Shown: positions 1 to 9,580, counted from the stretch's first letter. The stretch is 64,000 bases of DNA from Pyramidobacter sp. C12-8 (GCF_002007215.1 NZ_MUHX01000009.1:31583-95582), one strand, 5' to 3'. Translations and numbers: made by a program. The notes: generated from the letters alone by a model not told the origin.

Positions 1-450
1 TACGAGTATTTCGGGCGCATCATGAAGCTGCCGGAACACCGGGATTATCTCGCCTTCAATCCCCGCGTGGACGGCGGCAGATGGGATTTTGCCAGCGGCT
101 ATCTGCCGACGGCCTCGGGCGCCGCGCCGCGCGCCGGCGGTTTCGCGTCCATGCTGGCGGACCTGTGCACGGCCATGAAGATGGATTCTCGTTTTAAGTT
201 CTTCGCCTGCGCCGGGCAGTTCGACCTGCACTGCTCGATCGATACGACGCGCTACTGTCTGAACCATATGGACATTCCCGCTCGTCTACGTGCGAATGTC
301 ACTTTCAAAACCTACTGGGGCGGGCACATGTTCTATTCCAATCCCGAAGCGCGCCTCCAGTTCCGCCGCGACCTGAAAGAGTTTTATACTGCCGCGCTGG
401 AGGCGAATGTCGGGAAAGAAGCGCGCGCAGAGGCGTTAGTCATACAGTGA
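1..450 (+). CDS. Serine carboxypeptidase (peptidase S10), C-terminal part
   Basis: The reading frame is open from the first base of the window, so this is only the last ~149 residues of a longer gene. The pattern of an Asp in 'GQFDLHC' followed about 50 residues later by 'GGHMFY' matches the catalytic Asp and His of S10 serine carboxypeptidases; the nucleophile Ser would lie upstream of the window. Family members remove C-terminal residues from peptides, which fits the peptide-scavenging genes that follow. The tail after the His motif is of normal length. The family call is fairly secure; the substrate is unknown. Confidence 0.8.
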   Translation, partial: YEYFGRIMKLPEHRDYLAFNPRVDGGRWDFASGYLPTASGAAPRAGGFASMLADLCTAMKMDSRFKFFACAGQFDLHCSIDTTRYCLNHMDIPARLRANVTFKTYWGGHMFYSNPEARLQFRRDLKEFYTAALEANVGKEARAEALVIQ

Positions 451-565
451 AAGAGCGGGGAAAAAATCTTTAGGACTCCGGGCAAAATCTTTATATAGAG
501 ATCGTAATTCTATAAAGGCAGTACTATGGAAACTCTTTTGAGGACTTAAGGAAGTGTAATATTTT

Positions 566-1543
566 ATGGAAAATATTTCCGTAAGGGAACTGGGAAATTT
601 TTACGTGGGCGGTCATGAGGTAATTCTGCGAGGCCTCCCTCACAAAGCTTTTATTTGTCAGGACGGAACGACGCAGGATTTTGACCCCAACGGCCAGTAC
701 GAAGCGGGACAGATGTATGTTGAATATGTTAAGCTAGCTCAGCCGAAAGCCAAATATCCGCTGTTGATGTGGCACGGCGGCGGTTTGACCGGCGCCACCT
801 GGGGGGCTACGCCCGACGGCCGTGAAGGCTGGAGAAGTCTGTTTCTTCGCTATGGGCATGACGTTTACGTGAGCGATTCGGTGGAGCGGGGGCGATCTTC
901 CTGGGCCATGTACCCGGAGATCTATCGTACGCCTCCGGAATTTACCACCAAAGCGGCCTGCTGGAGCAACTTTCGCATGGGGCCCGTTTTTGCTGAAAAT
1001 CACGCGGAGCGCGTTCCCTATGCGGGCACGCAGTTCCCAATGAAATATTACGACGAGTTCTGCAAACAGATTGTGCCTCGCTGGCGCAGTATGGATGATT
1101 GGGCGCAGGACGCCTATAATAATCTGGTAGATCGGTTCGATGGTGGGTGCGTGATCATGGCTCACAGCCAGGGTGCCAATTTCGCTCTTCCGGCAGCCCT
1201 CGCTCATCCTGACAAGGTAAGGGGGCTGATCCTGTTGGAGCCGGCCCGTACTCCCGATCCTCAAACGACGGAATTTTCCGCGCTGAAAGAGATTCCTCAG
1301 CTCGTTCTCTGGGGCGATTTCATCAGGGTGCCGGAGCTCTGCGCGTGGACAAAAGCCGCTTATTTTAAAATTTATCCTGAATATTTTCGTATCATGAAAG
1401 AGCTCGGCGCGCCGATCACCTGGATCGATTTGCCGAAACGCGGTATTTTCGGCAATACGCATTTGCTGATGATGGACCGTAATTCGGTCCAGGTAGCTGA
1501 AATGGTTCAAAGTTGGATGACGGAGAAGGGGCTGATGAAGTAG
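566..1543 (+). CDS. Alpha/beta-hydrolase (esterase-like)
   Basis: A 325-residue protein with an alpha/beta-hydrolase fold. The oxyanion region is 'WHGGGLTGATW' (about residues 69-79). The nucleophile elbow is 'AHSQG' with Ser at residue 201, and the likely catalytic His is in 'GNTHLL' near residue 299. No signal peptide is visible, so it is probably cytoplasmic. The start ATG is preceded by 'TTAAGGAAGTG'. It lies between a serine carboxypeptidase and a peptide-binding protein. It resembles uncharacterised esterase/lactonase-type hydrolases; the substrate cannot be named from sequence. Confidence 0.8.
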   Translation: MENISVRELGNFYVGGHEVILRGLPHKAFICQDGTTQDFDPNGQYEAGQMYVEYVKLAQPKAKYPLLMWHGGGLTGATWGATPDGREGWRSLFLRYGHDVYVSDSVERGRSSWAMYPEIYRTPPEFTTKAACWSNFRMGPVFAENHAERVPYAGTQFPMKYYDEFCKQIVPRWRSMDDWAQDAYNNLVDRFDGGCVIMAHSQGANFALPAALAHPDKVRGLILLEPARTPDPQTTEFSALKEIPQLVLWGDFIRVPELCAWTKAAYFKIYPEYFRIMKELGAPITWIDLPKRGIFGNTHLLMMDRNSVQVAEMVQSWMTEKGLMK

Positions 1544-1633
1544 AAATCCTATGGAGAGCGTCGACGAGGCAGTGTTGCGCGGGATGATGTTTTCAGCAAA
1601 TTTGGAACTTAATAGGTGAAAGAGGTGTCTTTT

Positions 1634-3142
1634 TTGAAGCTGAAATCATTGTTTTATAGTTTAGCAGTGAGTGCGTTTCTGGCGTCATGTGCCTTTGCCC
1701 GCGGAGACGAGATGGCCGTCGGCGTCGCCATCGACGCCAAGAATCTCGATCCGCAGAATTCGGTCGATACGTATTCTTTTTGTCTGACGAACCAAATTTA
1801 CGAGACTTTATACACTGTCGACGGCAAGACCCGCAAACTGGTCCCTGTCCTTGCGGAAAGCGTGGACATCCTTGACGATAAGACGTATCGCTTTCATTTG
1901 AAAAAAGGCGTTAAATTCCACAACGGCGAAGAACTTACTGCCGACGACGTCGTTTTTTCACTCAAACGCGCCACTTCTCCCCAGTCGGTTTTCGCCGGTT
2001 CAAAGGGACGCTATATTGACCCCGACGGCTTTAAAATCGAAGACAAATACACGGTTGTCGTGAAGACGCGGACACCTTTTGGGGGATTCCTTGAGTCAAT
2101 GAAGCATCCTTATGCCTCGATCCTCAATAAAAAAGCTGTGGAGGAGGCCGGCAGTAACTATTCCATGCACCCCGTAGGCACCGGCGCTTTCAAGCTGATT
2201 AAATGGACAAAGGGAGAGAAGCTGGAGCTGGAGCGCTTCGAGGATTATCACGGAACAAAACCTGTCTACAAGAAGCTGACTTTCCTGATTATCTCCGATG
2301 ACAGTAACCGCGTTATCGCTCTTGAGACCGGCAAGGTCGATCTTATCTATGCTGTTCCCACAACGGAGTTTAATCGTCTTTCCCAAAGCGATAAAGTGCA
2401 GCTCGTTCGCGCTCCCGGGCTTGTGCTTCATTATCTTGGTCTGAACACGCAGTCGCCTCGGCTGGCTGATCCTCGCGTGAGGCTTGCGATCGAGTACGCC
2501 GTCAACAAGGAAGCCTTGAATCAGGTGGTCTACGAGGGAAACTCCGCACCGGCCGTCGGACCGCTTCTGCCGGTGTGCAGTTTCTATCCCGAAGATGCTC
2601 GTCCGTTCGGTTATGATCCCGAGAGATCGAAAGCGCTGCTGAAAGATGCCGGCGTCAAGGATCTGAAACTCAGTTTATGGGTGCTGAACCTTCAGGATCT
2701 GATTAACACCGCCACGGTGCTTCAGGCTATGCTGGCACAGGTCGGCATTACGCTTGACATTCAGGTACTTGAAAACGGCGTCTTCAACGATCGGATGAAA
2801 ACCGGCGGCTATGACATGTTCATCTACATGTGGGGCATGATGACCAACCGTGACGCGGCCGTCTACTGGCAGTCGTTGTTCACCAAAGAGGCCATTGGTA
2901 CGACCAATTTCACCCGTTTTGACGATCCTCAGACCAACGCATGGATCAAAGAAGCCGCTGAAACCGTCGATACTGCGAAGCGGAATGGAATTTTTCAGAA
3001 GATCTGGGATCGCATCAACGAATTGCATCCCTGGGTTTATCTGTCGATCCCCAGCGAACTGTACGGCGCCCAAAAAGATCTGAAGGGCGTCAAAGACCTA
3101 TGTGACGGTAAAATCAGTTTCCTTGGCAATCTGCATTATTAA
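1634..3142 (+). CDS. Family 5 solute-binding protein (peptide ABC transporter)
   Basis: About 502 residues, extracytoplasmic, SBP_bac_5 family (DppA/OppA/NikA fold). The family landmarks 'GVKFHNGEELTADDVVFS' and 'GTGAFKL' are present. I prefer the TTG at 1634: it has 'AGAGGTG' 8 bases upstream and gives a clean signal peptide; an in-frame GTG at 1616 is the alternative. The signal peptide ends in 'FLASC', which could be a lipobox, or in 'AFA' for ordinary cleavage. It is clearly paralogous to the binding protein at 5082-6626, so it may feed the same permease with a different ligand. No permease gene is directly attached. Confidence 0.88.
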   Translation: MKLKSLFYSLAVSAFLASCAFARGDEMAVGVAIDAKNLDPQNSVDTYSFCLTNQIYETLYTVDGKTRKLVPVLAESVDILDDKTYRFHLKKGVKFHNGEELTADDVVFSLKRATSPQSVFAGSKGRYIDPDGFKIEDKYTVVVKTRTPFGGFLESMKHPYASILNKKAVEEAGSNYSMHPVGTGAFKLIKWTKGEKLELERFEDYHGTKPVYKKLTFLIISDDSNRVIALETGKVDLIYAVPTTEFNRLSQSDKVQLVRAPGLVLHYLGLNTQSPRLADPRVRLAIEYAVNKEALNQVVYEGNSAPAVGPLLPVCSFYPEDARPFGYDPERSKALLKDAGVKDLKLSLWVLNLQDLINTATVLQAMLAQVGITLDIQVLENGVFNDRMKTGGYDMFIYMWGMMTNRDAAVYWQSLFTKEAIGTTNFTRFDDPQTNAWIKEAAETVDTAKRNGIFQKIWDRINELHPWVYLSIPSELYGAQKDLKGVKDLCDGKISFLGNLHY

Positions 3143-3167
3143 CAGTGAATAGGGAACAGGTCGGGTT

Positions 3168-3233
3168 GGCGTCGAGGATCACCTGATGGCAGGGCTGCCC
3201 CCCGGCAATCTGCACTATCTATCCCGAGCTGTA
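3168..3233 (+). pseudogene. Possible leftover 3' end of a third binding-protein gene
   Basis: Just after the 1634-3142 gene there is a stretch reading GVEDHLMAGLPPGNLHYL in one frame. It lines up codon for codon, apart from one codon, with the C-terminus of that gene (GVKDLCDGKISFLGNLHY) and the end of the 5082 paralogue. The clearest match is 'GGCAATCTGCACTAT'. This suggests a decayed fragment of another paralogue, or duplication of the gene tail. It is too short to be certain. Confidence 0.35.
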
Positions 3234-3263
3234 GTACCCTGAGTAACGTTTTTTCTGACAGAA

Positions 3264-3319
3264 ATAACGCCGGCGCCCGCTTTGGAATCGTATGATTCCA
3301 AAGCGGGCGCCGGCGTTAT
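3264..3319. terminator. 26-bp perfect hairpin between convergent genes
   Basis: Two perfectly complementary 26-base arms (3264-3289 and 3294-3319) are separated by the 4-base loop GTAT. It sits between the binding protein (+) and the M20 peptidase (-), where a shared terminator is expected. There is no good U-run directly after the stem on either strand, so it may act as an mRNA 3'-end stabiliser or a weak bidirectional terminator. Confidence 0.6.
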
Positions 3320-3336
3320 GAAAAGCATTCGAAAAA

Positions 3337-4524
3337 CTATCCGTTGATCTCCAGCACGGCTTGCACGAAGAATCCTGCTCCGACGGGCAGCGCGTTTTCG
3401 TCGAAGACAAAGGCGGGATTATGGAATTTGGGCTGCGCCCGGCCGTCTTTCCAGATTCCCAGGCGGGCGAAACAGGAGGCGGGGATCTTTTCGGAGTAGC
3501 AGGCATAATCTTCCGAACCCATGCGGGGCTGTTCCATGGTTTTGACGTGTTCCTCCCCTAGCAGCTTGGCTGCGGCGGAGCGCATCGCTCTCACCACGGC
3601 GGCGTCGTTGACCAGCGGCGGGACGCCGTAGGTGTAGTCGAGCTCGTGGGTGCAGTTGTAACCGGCGACGATGGAACCGATCATACGGTCCAGCGCGCTT
3701 CTGATCCTGCCGCGGCTTTCGGGAGACTGACAGCGTATGGAGCCGCCGAAGGCGACTTCTTCGGGGATGATGTTCTTGGCCGTACCGCCGTGGAACGTGC
3801 AGATCGAGAGGACGACGGGATCGACGGCGTTGAACTGACGAGTGATCAGGCCCTGCAGGGACGTGACGCAGTTGGCCGCGGCGAGCAGCGCGTCGGCGCC
3901 GGAATTGTGCGGATAGGCTCCGTGCCCGCCGACGCCTTTGACAGTGACGGAGAAGGTGTCGGACGAGGCCATGCTGGGACCTTCGCGAAAGGCGATGTCG
4001 CCCGTGGCGAATTCGCCGATGCCGTGCTGTCCGAGCATAATGTCTACTTTGGGGTTTTCGAGGCAGCCGAGCCGGATCATCAGCTCCGAGCCGCCCAGCG
4101 TCTCCTCGGCGGGCTGAAAGATCAACTTCACGACGCCGCTGAAGCGTTCCCGCATGCTCATCAGAAGTTGGGCGGCCCCCAGCAGCATGGCGGTGTGCGC
4201 GTCGTGTCCGCAGGCGTGCATGACGCCGGCTACCTCGGACTGATCGGGCTGGCCGGCGGCTTCCTGAATGGGCAGCGCGTCCATGTCGGCGCGCAGGGCG
4301 ATCACTTTTCCCGCGCCGGCTTTTGTGCCGCGGATAAGCCCCAGCACGCCGACTTTGGTGTCGAGCGGCTGAATTTCCACGCCCATTTTCTTCAGTTCGG
4401 CTCTCACGAAGGCCGCTGTTCGGAGCTCTTGCATCCCCAGCTCGGGGTTACGGTGGATCCTGCGCTTGCAATCTACGAGGTAGCTGCATATAGATTGGGC
4501 TTTTTCGAGTACTTCTGAAGGCAT
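3337..4524 (-). CDS. M20 family amidohydrolase / aminoacylase
   Basis: A 395-residue metallohydrolase of the M20D (HipO/AmaA/IAL) group, which cleaves N-acyl or N-acetyl amino acids and short amides using two metal ions. Seen: N-terminal 'HRNPELGMQE', the metal-binding 'MHACGHDAHTAMLLGA' (about residues 103-118), 'QPAEE' with the general-base Glu, and the dimerisation-domain 'GGHGAYPH'. No signal peptide, so cytosolic. It is monocistronic on the minus strand. The upstream intergenic region is AT-rich and shared with the binding protein at 5082. It probably processes acylated amino acids or peptides imported by neighbouring transporters. Confidence 0.9.
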   Translation of the reverse strand: MPSEVLEKAQSICSYLVDCKRRIHRNPELGMQELRTAAFVRAELKKMGVEIQPLDTKVGVLGLIRGTKAGAGKVIALRADMDALPIQEAAGQPDQSEVAGVMHACGHDAHTAMLLGAAQLLMSMRERFSGVVKLIFQPAEETLGGSELMIRLGCLENPKVDIMLGQHGIGEFATGDIAFREGPSMASSDTFSVTVKGVGGHGAYPHNSGADALLAAANCVTSLQGLITRQFNAVDPVVLSICTFHGGTAKNIIPEEVAFGGSIRCQSPESRGRIRSALDRMIGSIVAGYNCTHELDYTYGVPPLVNDAAVVRAMRSAAAKLLGEEHVKTMEQPRMGSEDYACYSEKIPASCFARLGIWKDGRAQPKFHNPAFVFDENALPVGAGFFVQAVLEING

Positions 4525-5081
4525 TATTTTTCCTCCTCCTGGATGGGATCTTTAGTTTACATGGAGCGGTCGCTTTGAAAATATAAAAAATTTGAAATTA
4601 GGCAAGGGACGAGCTGTTTCAGTCGTGTGACTAGAATAATATACACTCCTGCCTGATTTTTTCAATCATGAAGAATAATATATCAAATATGTATACAATA
4701 TATTGAAGAGCAATGGAGAAGCCATATAAAATGTTTTTGGCTTATGTAGTGAATTTATTCGTATTTAACGACAATATATTATGATTATTTGCTGTAATAG
4801 TTGTGATATGTGTCCTTTAACTGAAAGCGACATTCGTTTTGAATTTTATTCAATAGGCAAAGTCAAAATTTGAGACTCCTTGCTTTTTGTATATTATTTG
4901 CTAGAATCTGACTCAGTCGTGGATATTCTTTTTCCCGAGAAAAGAGCATCCTTATTTGAAAAACGGGTTGGGAATTTCAGGTTGTCCTTTTAACGGGCCG
5001 CGACGTCATGTCGCCATATTGGGGGAAGTGGAGTAAAGGCTGCAGGTTCCGCAATCTCATTTTAGGAAGGGGATCTTTGTT
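4525..5081. other. AT-rich divergent promoter region, no gene seen
   Basis: This 557-base region has no convincing coding sequence on either strand and is much more AT-rich than its surroundings. It must hold the promoters for the M20 gene (-) and the peptide-binding gene (+). A candidate sigma-70-like promoter on the plus strand is TTGCTT (4880-4885), a 16-base gap, and TAGAAT (4902-4907), which would leave a ~170-base leader. A ribosome site 'AGGAAGGGG' precedes the ATG at 5082. Confidence 0.4.
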
Positions 5082-6626
5082 ATGAAGAGGACATTCGCTT
5101 TGTGTCTCGTCTGTGCCATGCTGTGCGCCGGAACGGCTTTCGCCGCGCCGCGGGGCGAGGAACTTCGTGTCGGCGTCTCCATCGACGCGAAGAACTTTGA
5201 TCCGCAGAACTCTGTCGATACCTATTCGTTCTCCATGCAGAAACAGATCTACGAGCCGCTGTTCACGGTGGACGGCAAGACCCGCAAGCTGACGCCGGTG
5301 CTCGCCGAAAGCGTCGAGATCCTTGACGACCACACTTACAAGTTCCATCTGCGCAAGGGCGTCAAGTTCCACAACGGCGAGGAGTTTACCGCGGATGACG
5401 TGGTTTTCTCTCTGACCCGTGTCACCGATCCTTCCAAGTCTGTCTTCGCCAAGTCGAAGGGCGTGTGGATTGATCCGAAGGGCTTCGAAGTGATCGACAA
5501 GCATACCGTGATCGTCCGCACCAACGGCCCCGTCGGCGGCTGGCTGGGCTCTATGAAGCACCCTTACGCTATGATCCTGAACCGTAAGGCCGTTGAAGAA
5601 GCCGGCGCCGATTACTTCCGTCAGCCCGTGGGGACGGGCCCGTACAAGTTCGTGAGCTGGACCAAGGGCGAACGAGTCGAGATGGAAGCTTTCGCCGACT
5701 ACTGGGGAACCAAGCCCTACGCGAAGAAGCTGACGTTCGTGGTCCTGCCCGACGACAGTACGCGCATCATCGCTCTTGAGACGGGCAAGGTCGACATGAT
5801 CTACGCCGTGCCGCCCTCCGATTTCGAGCGCTTGCAGAGCAGCGACAAGGTCAAGGCTGTCAAGGCTCCCGGTCTGGTACTGCTGCATCTGGCCATGAAC
5901 ACGGACAGCCCCAAACTGAAGGATCCCCGCGTGCGCAAAGCGATCGACGCCGCGATCAACAAGGACGCCTACGTTCAGGTCGTCTACAACGGTAATGGCA
6001 TCCCCGGCCAGGGGCCCCTGCCCACGGCGAGCTCATGGTTCCCCGAGAATCCCGAGAAATGGGATTACAATCCCGAGCTCGCCAAAAAACTTCTTGCCGA
6101 GGCCGGCGTCAAGGATCTGGAGCTGAACCTCTGGGTCATGAACGCCGCCGACCGTGTCAACGGCGCGACGGTGCTGCAGAGTATGCTGGGAGCTGTCGGC
6201 ATCAAGGTCAACGTGTCGGTGTTCGAGAACGCCGTCATCAATGACAAGGTCCGTAAGGAGCCCGAAAAGTACGATATGTACGCCGCCACCTGGGGCATGC
6301 AGACCAACCGTGACGCTGGCGTTTACTGGCAGTCGGTCATCACCACGACCTCCATCGTCAGTACCAACTCGGCCCGTCTGTCTGACCCCGAGATCGACAC
6401 GCTGATGGACGAGGCCAATCACTGCATCGACGAGGGCGAGCGCGGCAAAGTCTTCCAGAAGATCTGGGATCGTGTCAACGATCTGCACCCCTGGGTCTAT
6501 CTGTGCCAGGCCGATGAGCTTCACGGTGCCCAGAAGGATCTGATCGGTGTGGACGAGCTCTACGACGGCAAGATCAATCTGCTTTCCAACATTCACTATC
6601 CCGAGCAGACTGAACGCGTAAAATAA
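5082..6626 (+). CDS. Family 5 peptide-binding protein of the Dpp-type transporter
   Basis: 514 residues with a classical signal peptide (Met-Lys-Arg, hydrophobic core, cleavage after 'TAFA'). SBP_bac_5 landmarks are 'GVKFHNGEEFTADDVVFS', 'GTGPYKFVSWTKGE' and the C-terminal 'DELHGAQKDL'. It binds peptides or related solutes in the periplasm and hands them to the permeases encoded directly downstream (6759-8545). Paralogous to the gene at 1634. A hairpin at 6643-6671 separates it from the permease genes and could keep binding protein in excess over membrane components. Confidence 0.92.
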   Translation: MKRTFALCLVCAMLCAGTAFAAPRGEELRVGVSIDAKNFDPQNSVDTYSFSMQKQIYEPLFTVDGKTRKLTPVLAESVEILDDHTYKFHLRKGVKFHNGEEFTADDVVFSLTRVTDPSKSVFAKSKGVWIDPKGFEVIDKHTVIVRTNGPVGGWLGSMKHPYAMILNRKAVEEAGADYFRQPVGTGPYKFVSWTKGERVEMEAFADYWGTKPYAKKLTFVVLPDDSTRIIALETGKVDMIYAVPPSDFERLQSSDKVKAVKAPGLVLLHLAMNTDSPKLKDPRVRKAIDAAINKDAYVQVVYNGNGIPGQGPLPTASSWFPENPEKWDYNPELAKKLLAEAGVKDLELNLWVMNAADRVNGATVLQSMLGAVGIKVNVSVFENAVINDKVRKEPEKYDMYAATWGMQTNRDAGVYWQSVITTTSIVSTNSARLSDPEIDTLMDEANHCIDEGERGKVFQKIWDRVNDLHPWVYLCQADELHGAQKDLIGVDELYDGKINLLSNIHYPEQTERVK

Positions 6627-6642
6627 GTCGCTTTTTCATGGG

Positions 6643-6675
6643 GCGCCGGACGCCTCCGCTGCGTCCGGCGCTTTT
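6643..6675 (+). terminator. Partial terminator / attenuator after the binding-protein gene
   Basis: GCGCCGGACGC (6643-6653), a 7-base loop, then GCGTCCGGCGC (6661-6671) followed by TTTTG. The stem is perfect (11 bp) but the T-run is short, so read-through into the permease genes is likely. This arrangement is common between binding protein and membrane genes of ABC importers. Confidence 0.65.
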
Positions 6676-6758
6676 GTGAAAGTTGTTTTTAATCCACCCC
6701 CCTATGGATTTTTTAGATTTTTCGCGATCACAGATCACAGAGAAAAGGTGATGCTCCC

Positions 6759-7682
6759 GTGCTGAAGTACGCTATCCGCCGAATTTTTATTCTGATCCCT
6801 GTTATTCTCAGCGTTATGTTCATCCTCTTCACCATCCTCTACTTTACGCCCGGAGATCCGGCGCGCATCGCCCTCGGCGAAGAGGCGACGCCCGAAGCGA
6901 TCGAGTCGTTCCGCGACGAACACGGGCTGAACGATCCGTTTTTCGTCCAGTTTGGACACTACGTTTACAATGCGGTGACCAAGTTTGATCTGGGGTATTC
7001 CTACAACATGAAGAGCCCCGTCGCGCAGGAGCTGGCGATCCGCATCCCCACCACCATGAGGCTGGCGTTTGCGGCCGTGCTCTTCAGCACGCTGCTGGGC
7101 CTGCCGCTGGGGATCCTCAGCGCGATCAAGCAGTATTCGCTGCTTGACAGCGTCGTGACGGTCTTCATCCTGCTGGGCGTTTCCATGCCGACATTCTGGA
7201 CGGGGCTATTGCTTATTCTGGCTTTTTCGGTCAAGCTGGGCTGGCTGCCTTCCATGGGCTTTGACACGCTGAGCGAGATGGTGCTGCCGGTGGTGACGCT
7301 GTCGGGTTCGTCGACGGCTCTGTTCGCCAAGATGACCCGTTCCAGCATGCTGGAAGTCATCAAGTCGGACTACATCAGAACGGCCCGCGCCAAGGGACAG
7401 AAGGAAAGCGTCGTGATTTGGCGTCACGCGCTGCCGAACGCGCTGATCCCCATCATGACCATTATCAGCATGCAGTTCGGAGCTCTGTTGGGCGGTTCCA
7501 TCGTCACGGAGGCCATTTTCTCCATCTCCGGCGTCGGCCGTCTGATGCTTGAGGCCATAAACTTACGCGACTATCCCATCATTCAGGGTGGCGTTTTGTT
7601 TATCTCCGTGGCGTACTGCTTCATCAACCTTGCCGTCGATCTGCTGTACGCGGTGGTCGATCCGCGTATCCACGTCAAGTAA
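6759..7682 (+). CDS. Peptide ABC transporter permease (DppB-like)
   Basis: 307 residues, GTG start with 'AAGGTG' 8 bases upstream. Six transmembrane segments are expected. The N-terminal 'TPGDPARIALGEEATPE' is typical of DppB/OppB permeases, and the EAA loop appears as 'YIRTARAKGQKESVVIWRHA' (about residues 204-223), which contacts the ATPases. It forms the inner-membrane channel with the next gene. Operon order is binding protein, B, C, D, F, with the C gene starting 14 bases downstream. Confidence 0.9.
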   Translation: MLKYAIRRIFILIPVILSVMFILFTILYFTPGDPARIALGEEATPEAIESFRDEHGLNDPFFVQFGHYVYNAVTKFDLGYSYNMKSPVAQELAIRIPTTMRLAFAAVLFSTLLGLPLGILSAIKQYSLLDSVVTVFILLGVSMPTFWTGLLLILAFSVKLGWLPSMGFDTLSEMVLPVVTLSGSSTALFAKMTRSSMLEVIKSDYIRTARAKGQKESVVIWRHALPNALIPIMTIISMQFGALLGGSIVTEAIFSISGVGRLMLEAINLRDYPIIQGGVLFISVAYCFINLAVDLLYAVVDPRIHVK

Positions 7683-7696
7683 GGGAAGGTACTGCC

Positions 7697-8545
7697 ATGA
7701 AGAACAATTCCATGCTCAAGTACACGATGATCCGCCTGCGCCGCAACTATCTGGCGCTTTTCGGGTTGTTCATCCTCGTAGTGTTGATCGTCTGCGCCAT
7801 TTTTGCCGACCAGCTGGCTCCCTTCGGCTATGCCCAGCAGGATTACATGATGATCCGCAAGGCGCCTTCCGCGATGCACTGGCTGGGCACCGACGAATTC
7901 GGCCGCGACATTCTCAGCCGCCTGATCTACGGTTCGCGCATCTCGCTGCAGGTCGGCCTGATTGCCGTCTCTATCTCGCTGGTGGTCGGAGGGCTGATCG
8001 GCGCGGTTTCCGGATACTTCGGCGGCAAACTGGACAACGTGTTGATGCGTCTGATGGACATTCAGATGGCCATCCCCACGATTCTGATGGCCATCGTCAT
8101 CTCTTCCGTGCTCGGCCCCGGGCTGTTTAATCTGATGGTCGCCGTGGGCATCACCTACATTCCCAAATTTGCCCGCTTGACGCGCGCTTCAGTGCTTTCT
8201 ATCAAAGATCAGGAATTCATTGAGGCGGCTCGCGCTATGGGCGCCTCACACACGCGCATCATCTGCCTGTACATCCTGCCCAACTGCGCCGCGCCGCTGA
8301 TCGTTCAGTCCACGCTGAGCGTGGCCAACGCGATCCTGTTCGCCGCGACGCTGAGCTTTCTTGGGCTGGGCATTCAGCCCCCCTATCCCGAGTGGGGTGG
8401 CATGCTCTCGGCGGCCCGCCCGTATCTGCGCAACAGCGCCTATATGAGCATTTTCCCCGGGCTGGCCATCATGTTCACGATCCTGTCTCTGAATTTTCTC
8501 GGCGACGGTCTTCGCGACGCCCTTGACCCCAAGCAGAAACGATAG
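7697..8545 (+). CDS. Peptide ABC transporter permease (DppC-like)
   Basis: 282 residues. The N-terminus carries the OppC/DppC landmark 'WLGTDEFGRDILSRLIYGSR' and the EAA loop 'FIEAARAMGASHTRIICLYI' lies in the second half. Partner of the DppB-like permease. The N-terminal hydrophobic segment followed by a periplasmic loop is typical of the C subunit. Stop is TAG at 8543-8545; the D gene starts 9 bases later. Confidence 0.9.
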   Translation: MKNNSMLKYTMIRLRRNYLALFGLFILVVLIVCAIFADQLAPFGYAQQDYMMIRKAPSAMHWLGTDEFGRDILSRLIYGSRISLQVGLIAVSISLVVGGLIGAVSGYFGGKLDNVLMRLMDIQMAIPTILMAIVISSVLGPGLFNLMVAVGITYIPKFARLTRASVLSIKDQEFIEAARAMGASHTRIICLYILPNCAAPLIVQSTLSVANAILFAATLSFLGLGIQPPYPEWGGMLSAARPYLRNSAYMSIFPGLAIMFTILSLNFLGDGLRDALDPKQKR

Positions 8546-8554
8546 GTGGACGTT

Positions 8555-9580
8555 ATGAGCGAAAATAAAGACATTCTTCTCGACATAAAGGATCTTTCCG
8601 TTCAGTTCAACACGGATTCCGGCGTGGTCAAGGCAGTCAATCACCTGAACCTGCGGCTTGAGCGCGGCAAGTCTCTGGGATTTGTCGGCGAAACGGGCGC
8701 CGGCAAGACGACGACGGCCCTTTCGATTTTGCAGCTGGTACAGACGCCTCCCGGCGAGATCACCAGCGGTGAGATCCTGTTCAACGGGGTGGACGTGCGG
8801 CGGATGACGGAGGCGGAGAAGCGCCATCTGCGCGGCGGCGACATCTCCATGATCTTCCAGGATCCGATGACATCGCTCAATCCGATCATGACGGTCGAAG
8901 AGCAGATCATGGAGATGGTCTCGCTGCACCTTAACCTGAAAGGCGAAGCGGCCCGCGAGCGCGCCATCGAGATGCTGCGCCTCGTCGGCATCCGGCCCGA
9001 GCGCGCCAAGGACTTTCCCCATCAGTTTTCCGGCGGGATGAGGCAGCGCGTGGTGATTGCCATCGCCTTGGCCTGCCGTCCGCAGCTGATCATCGCCGAC
9101 GAGCCGACCACGGCGCTGGACGTGACGATTCAGGCGCAGGTGCTGGAACTGATCAAAAAGCTGCAGCAGAGTGAAAAAACGTCGATGCTGCTGATCACGC
9201 ACGATCTGGGGATCGTCGCCGAGACCTGCGACAGCGTGGCGATCATGTACGGCGGCCATCTGGTGGAGTACGCCGGCATCAAAGAGCTGTATACCAATCC
9301 CAAGCATCCCTACACTCAGGGGCTGTTCAACGCCGTTCCCACGCTCGAGAGCCCTCTCGGCAGCCGGCTGGCCGTGATTCCCGGTCTGCCGCCCGATCCG
9401 ACGAATCTGCCCAAGGGCTGTTCTTTCTCGCCGCGCTGCCCCTACGCCAGGGATGTCTGCCATGAGCGCGCCTGCGGCATGCGCGAGGCGGGGCCGGGAC
9501 ATTTCGTGGACTGCCACTTCCCGCTGACGCCCGAATCCGGCAACGCGTTTCTTGAGCGTCCTTGCAAGGAGGCCGAATAG
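8555..9580 (+). CDS. Peptide ABC transporter ATP-binding protein (DppD-like)
   Basis: 341 residues. Walker A 'GETGAGKTTTA', signature 'FSGGMRQRV' and Walker B 'LIIADEPTTALD' are all present, followed by the OppD/DppD C-terminal extension with a Cys cluster ('GCSFSPRCPYARDVC') that in this family can bind a [4Fe-4S] cluster. ATG at 8555 is chosen over an in-frame GTG at 8546 because 'GGTGGA' then sits at normal spacing. It powers transport together with the next ATPase. Confidence 0.9.
   Translation: MSENKDILLDIKDLSVQFNTDSGVVKAVNHLNLRLERGKSLGFVGETGAGKTTTALSILQLVQTPPGEITSGEILFNGVDVRRMTEAEKRHLRGGDISMIFQDPMTSLNPIMTVEEQIMEMVSLHLNLKGEAARERAIEMLRLVGIRPERAKDFPHQFSGGMRQRVVIAIALACRPQLIIADEPTTALDVTIQAQVLELIKKLQQSEKTSMLLITHDLGIVAETCDSVAIMYGGHLVEYAGIKELYTNPKHPYTQGLFNAVPTLESPLGSRLAVIPGLPPDPTNLPKGCSFSPRCPYARDVCHERACGMREAGPGHFVDCHFPLTPESGNAFLERPCKEAE

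Noticed and set aside
526..549. Seven-codon leader peptide frame before the alpha/beta-hydrolase gene
   Set aside because: No good ribosome site and no codon bias or attenuator structure; such short frames arise by chance.
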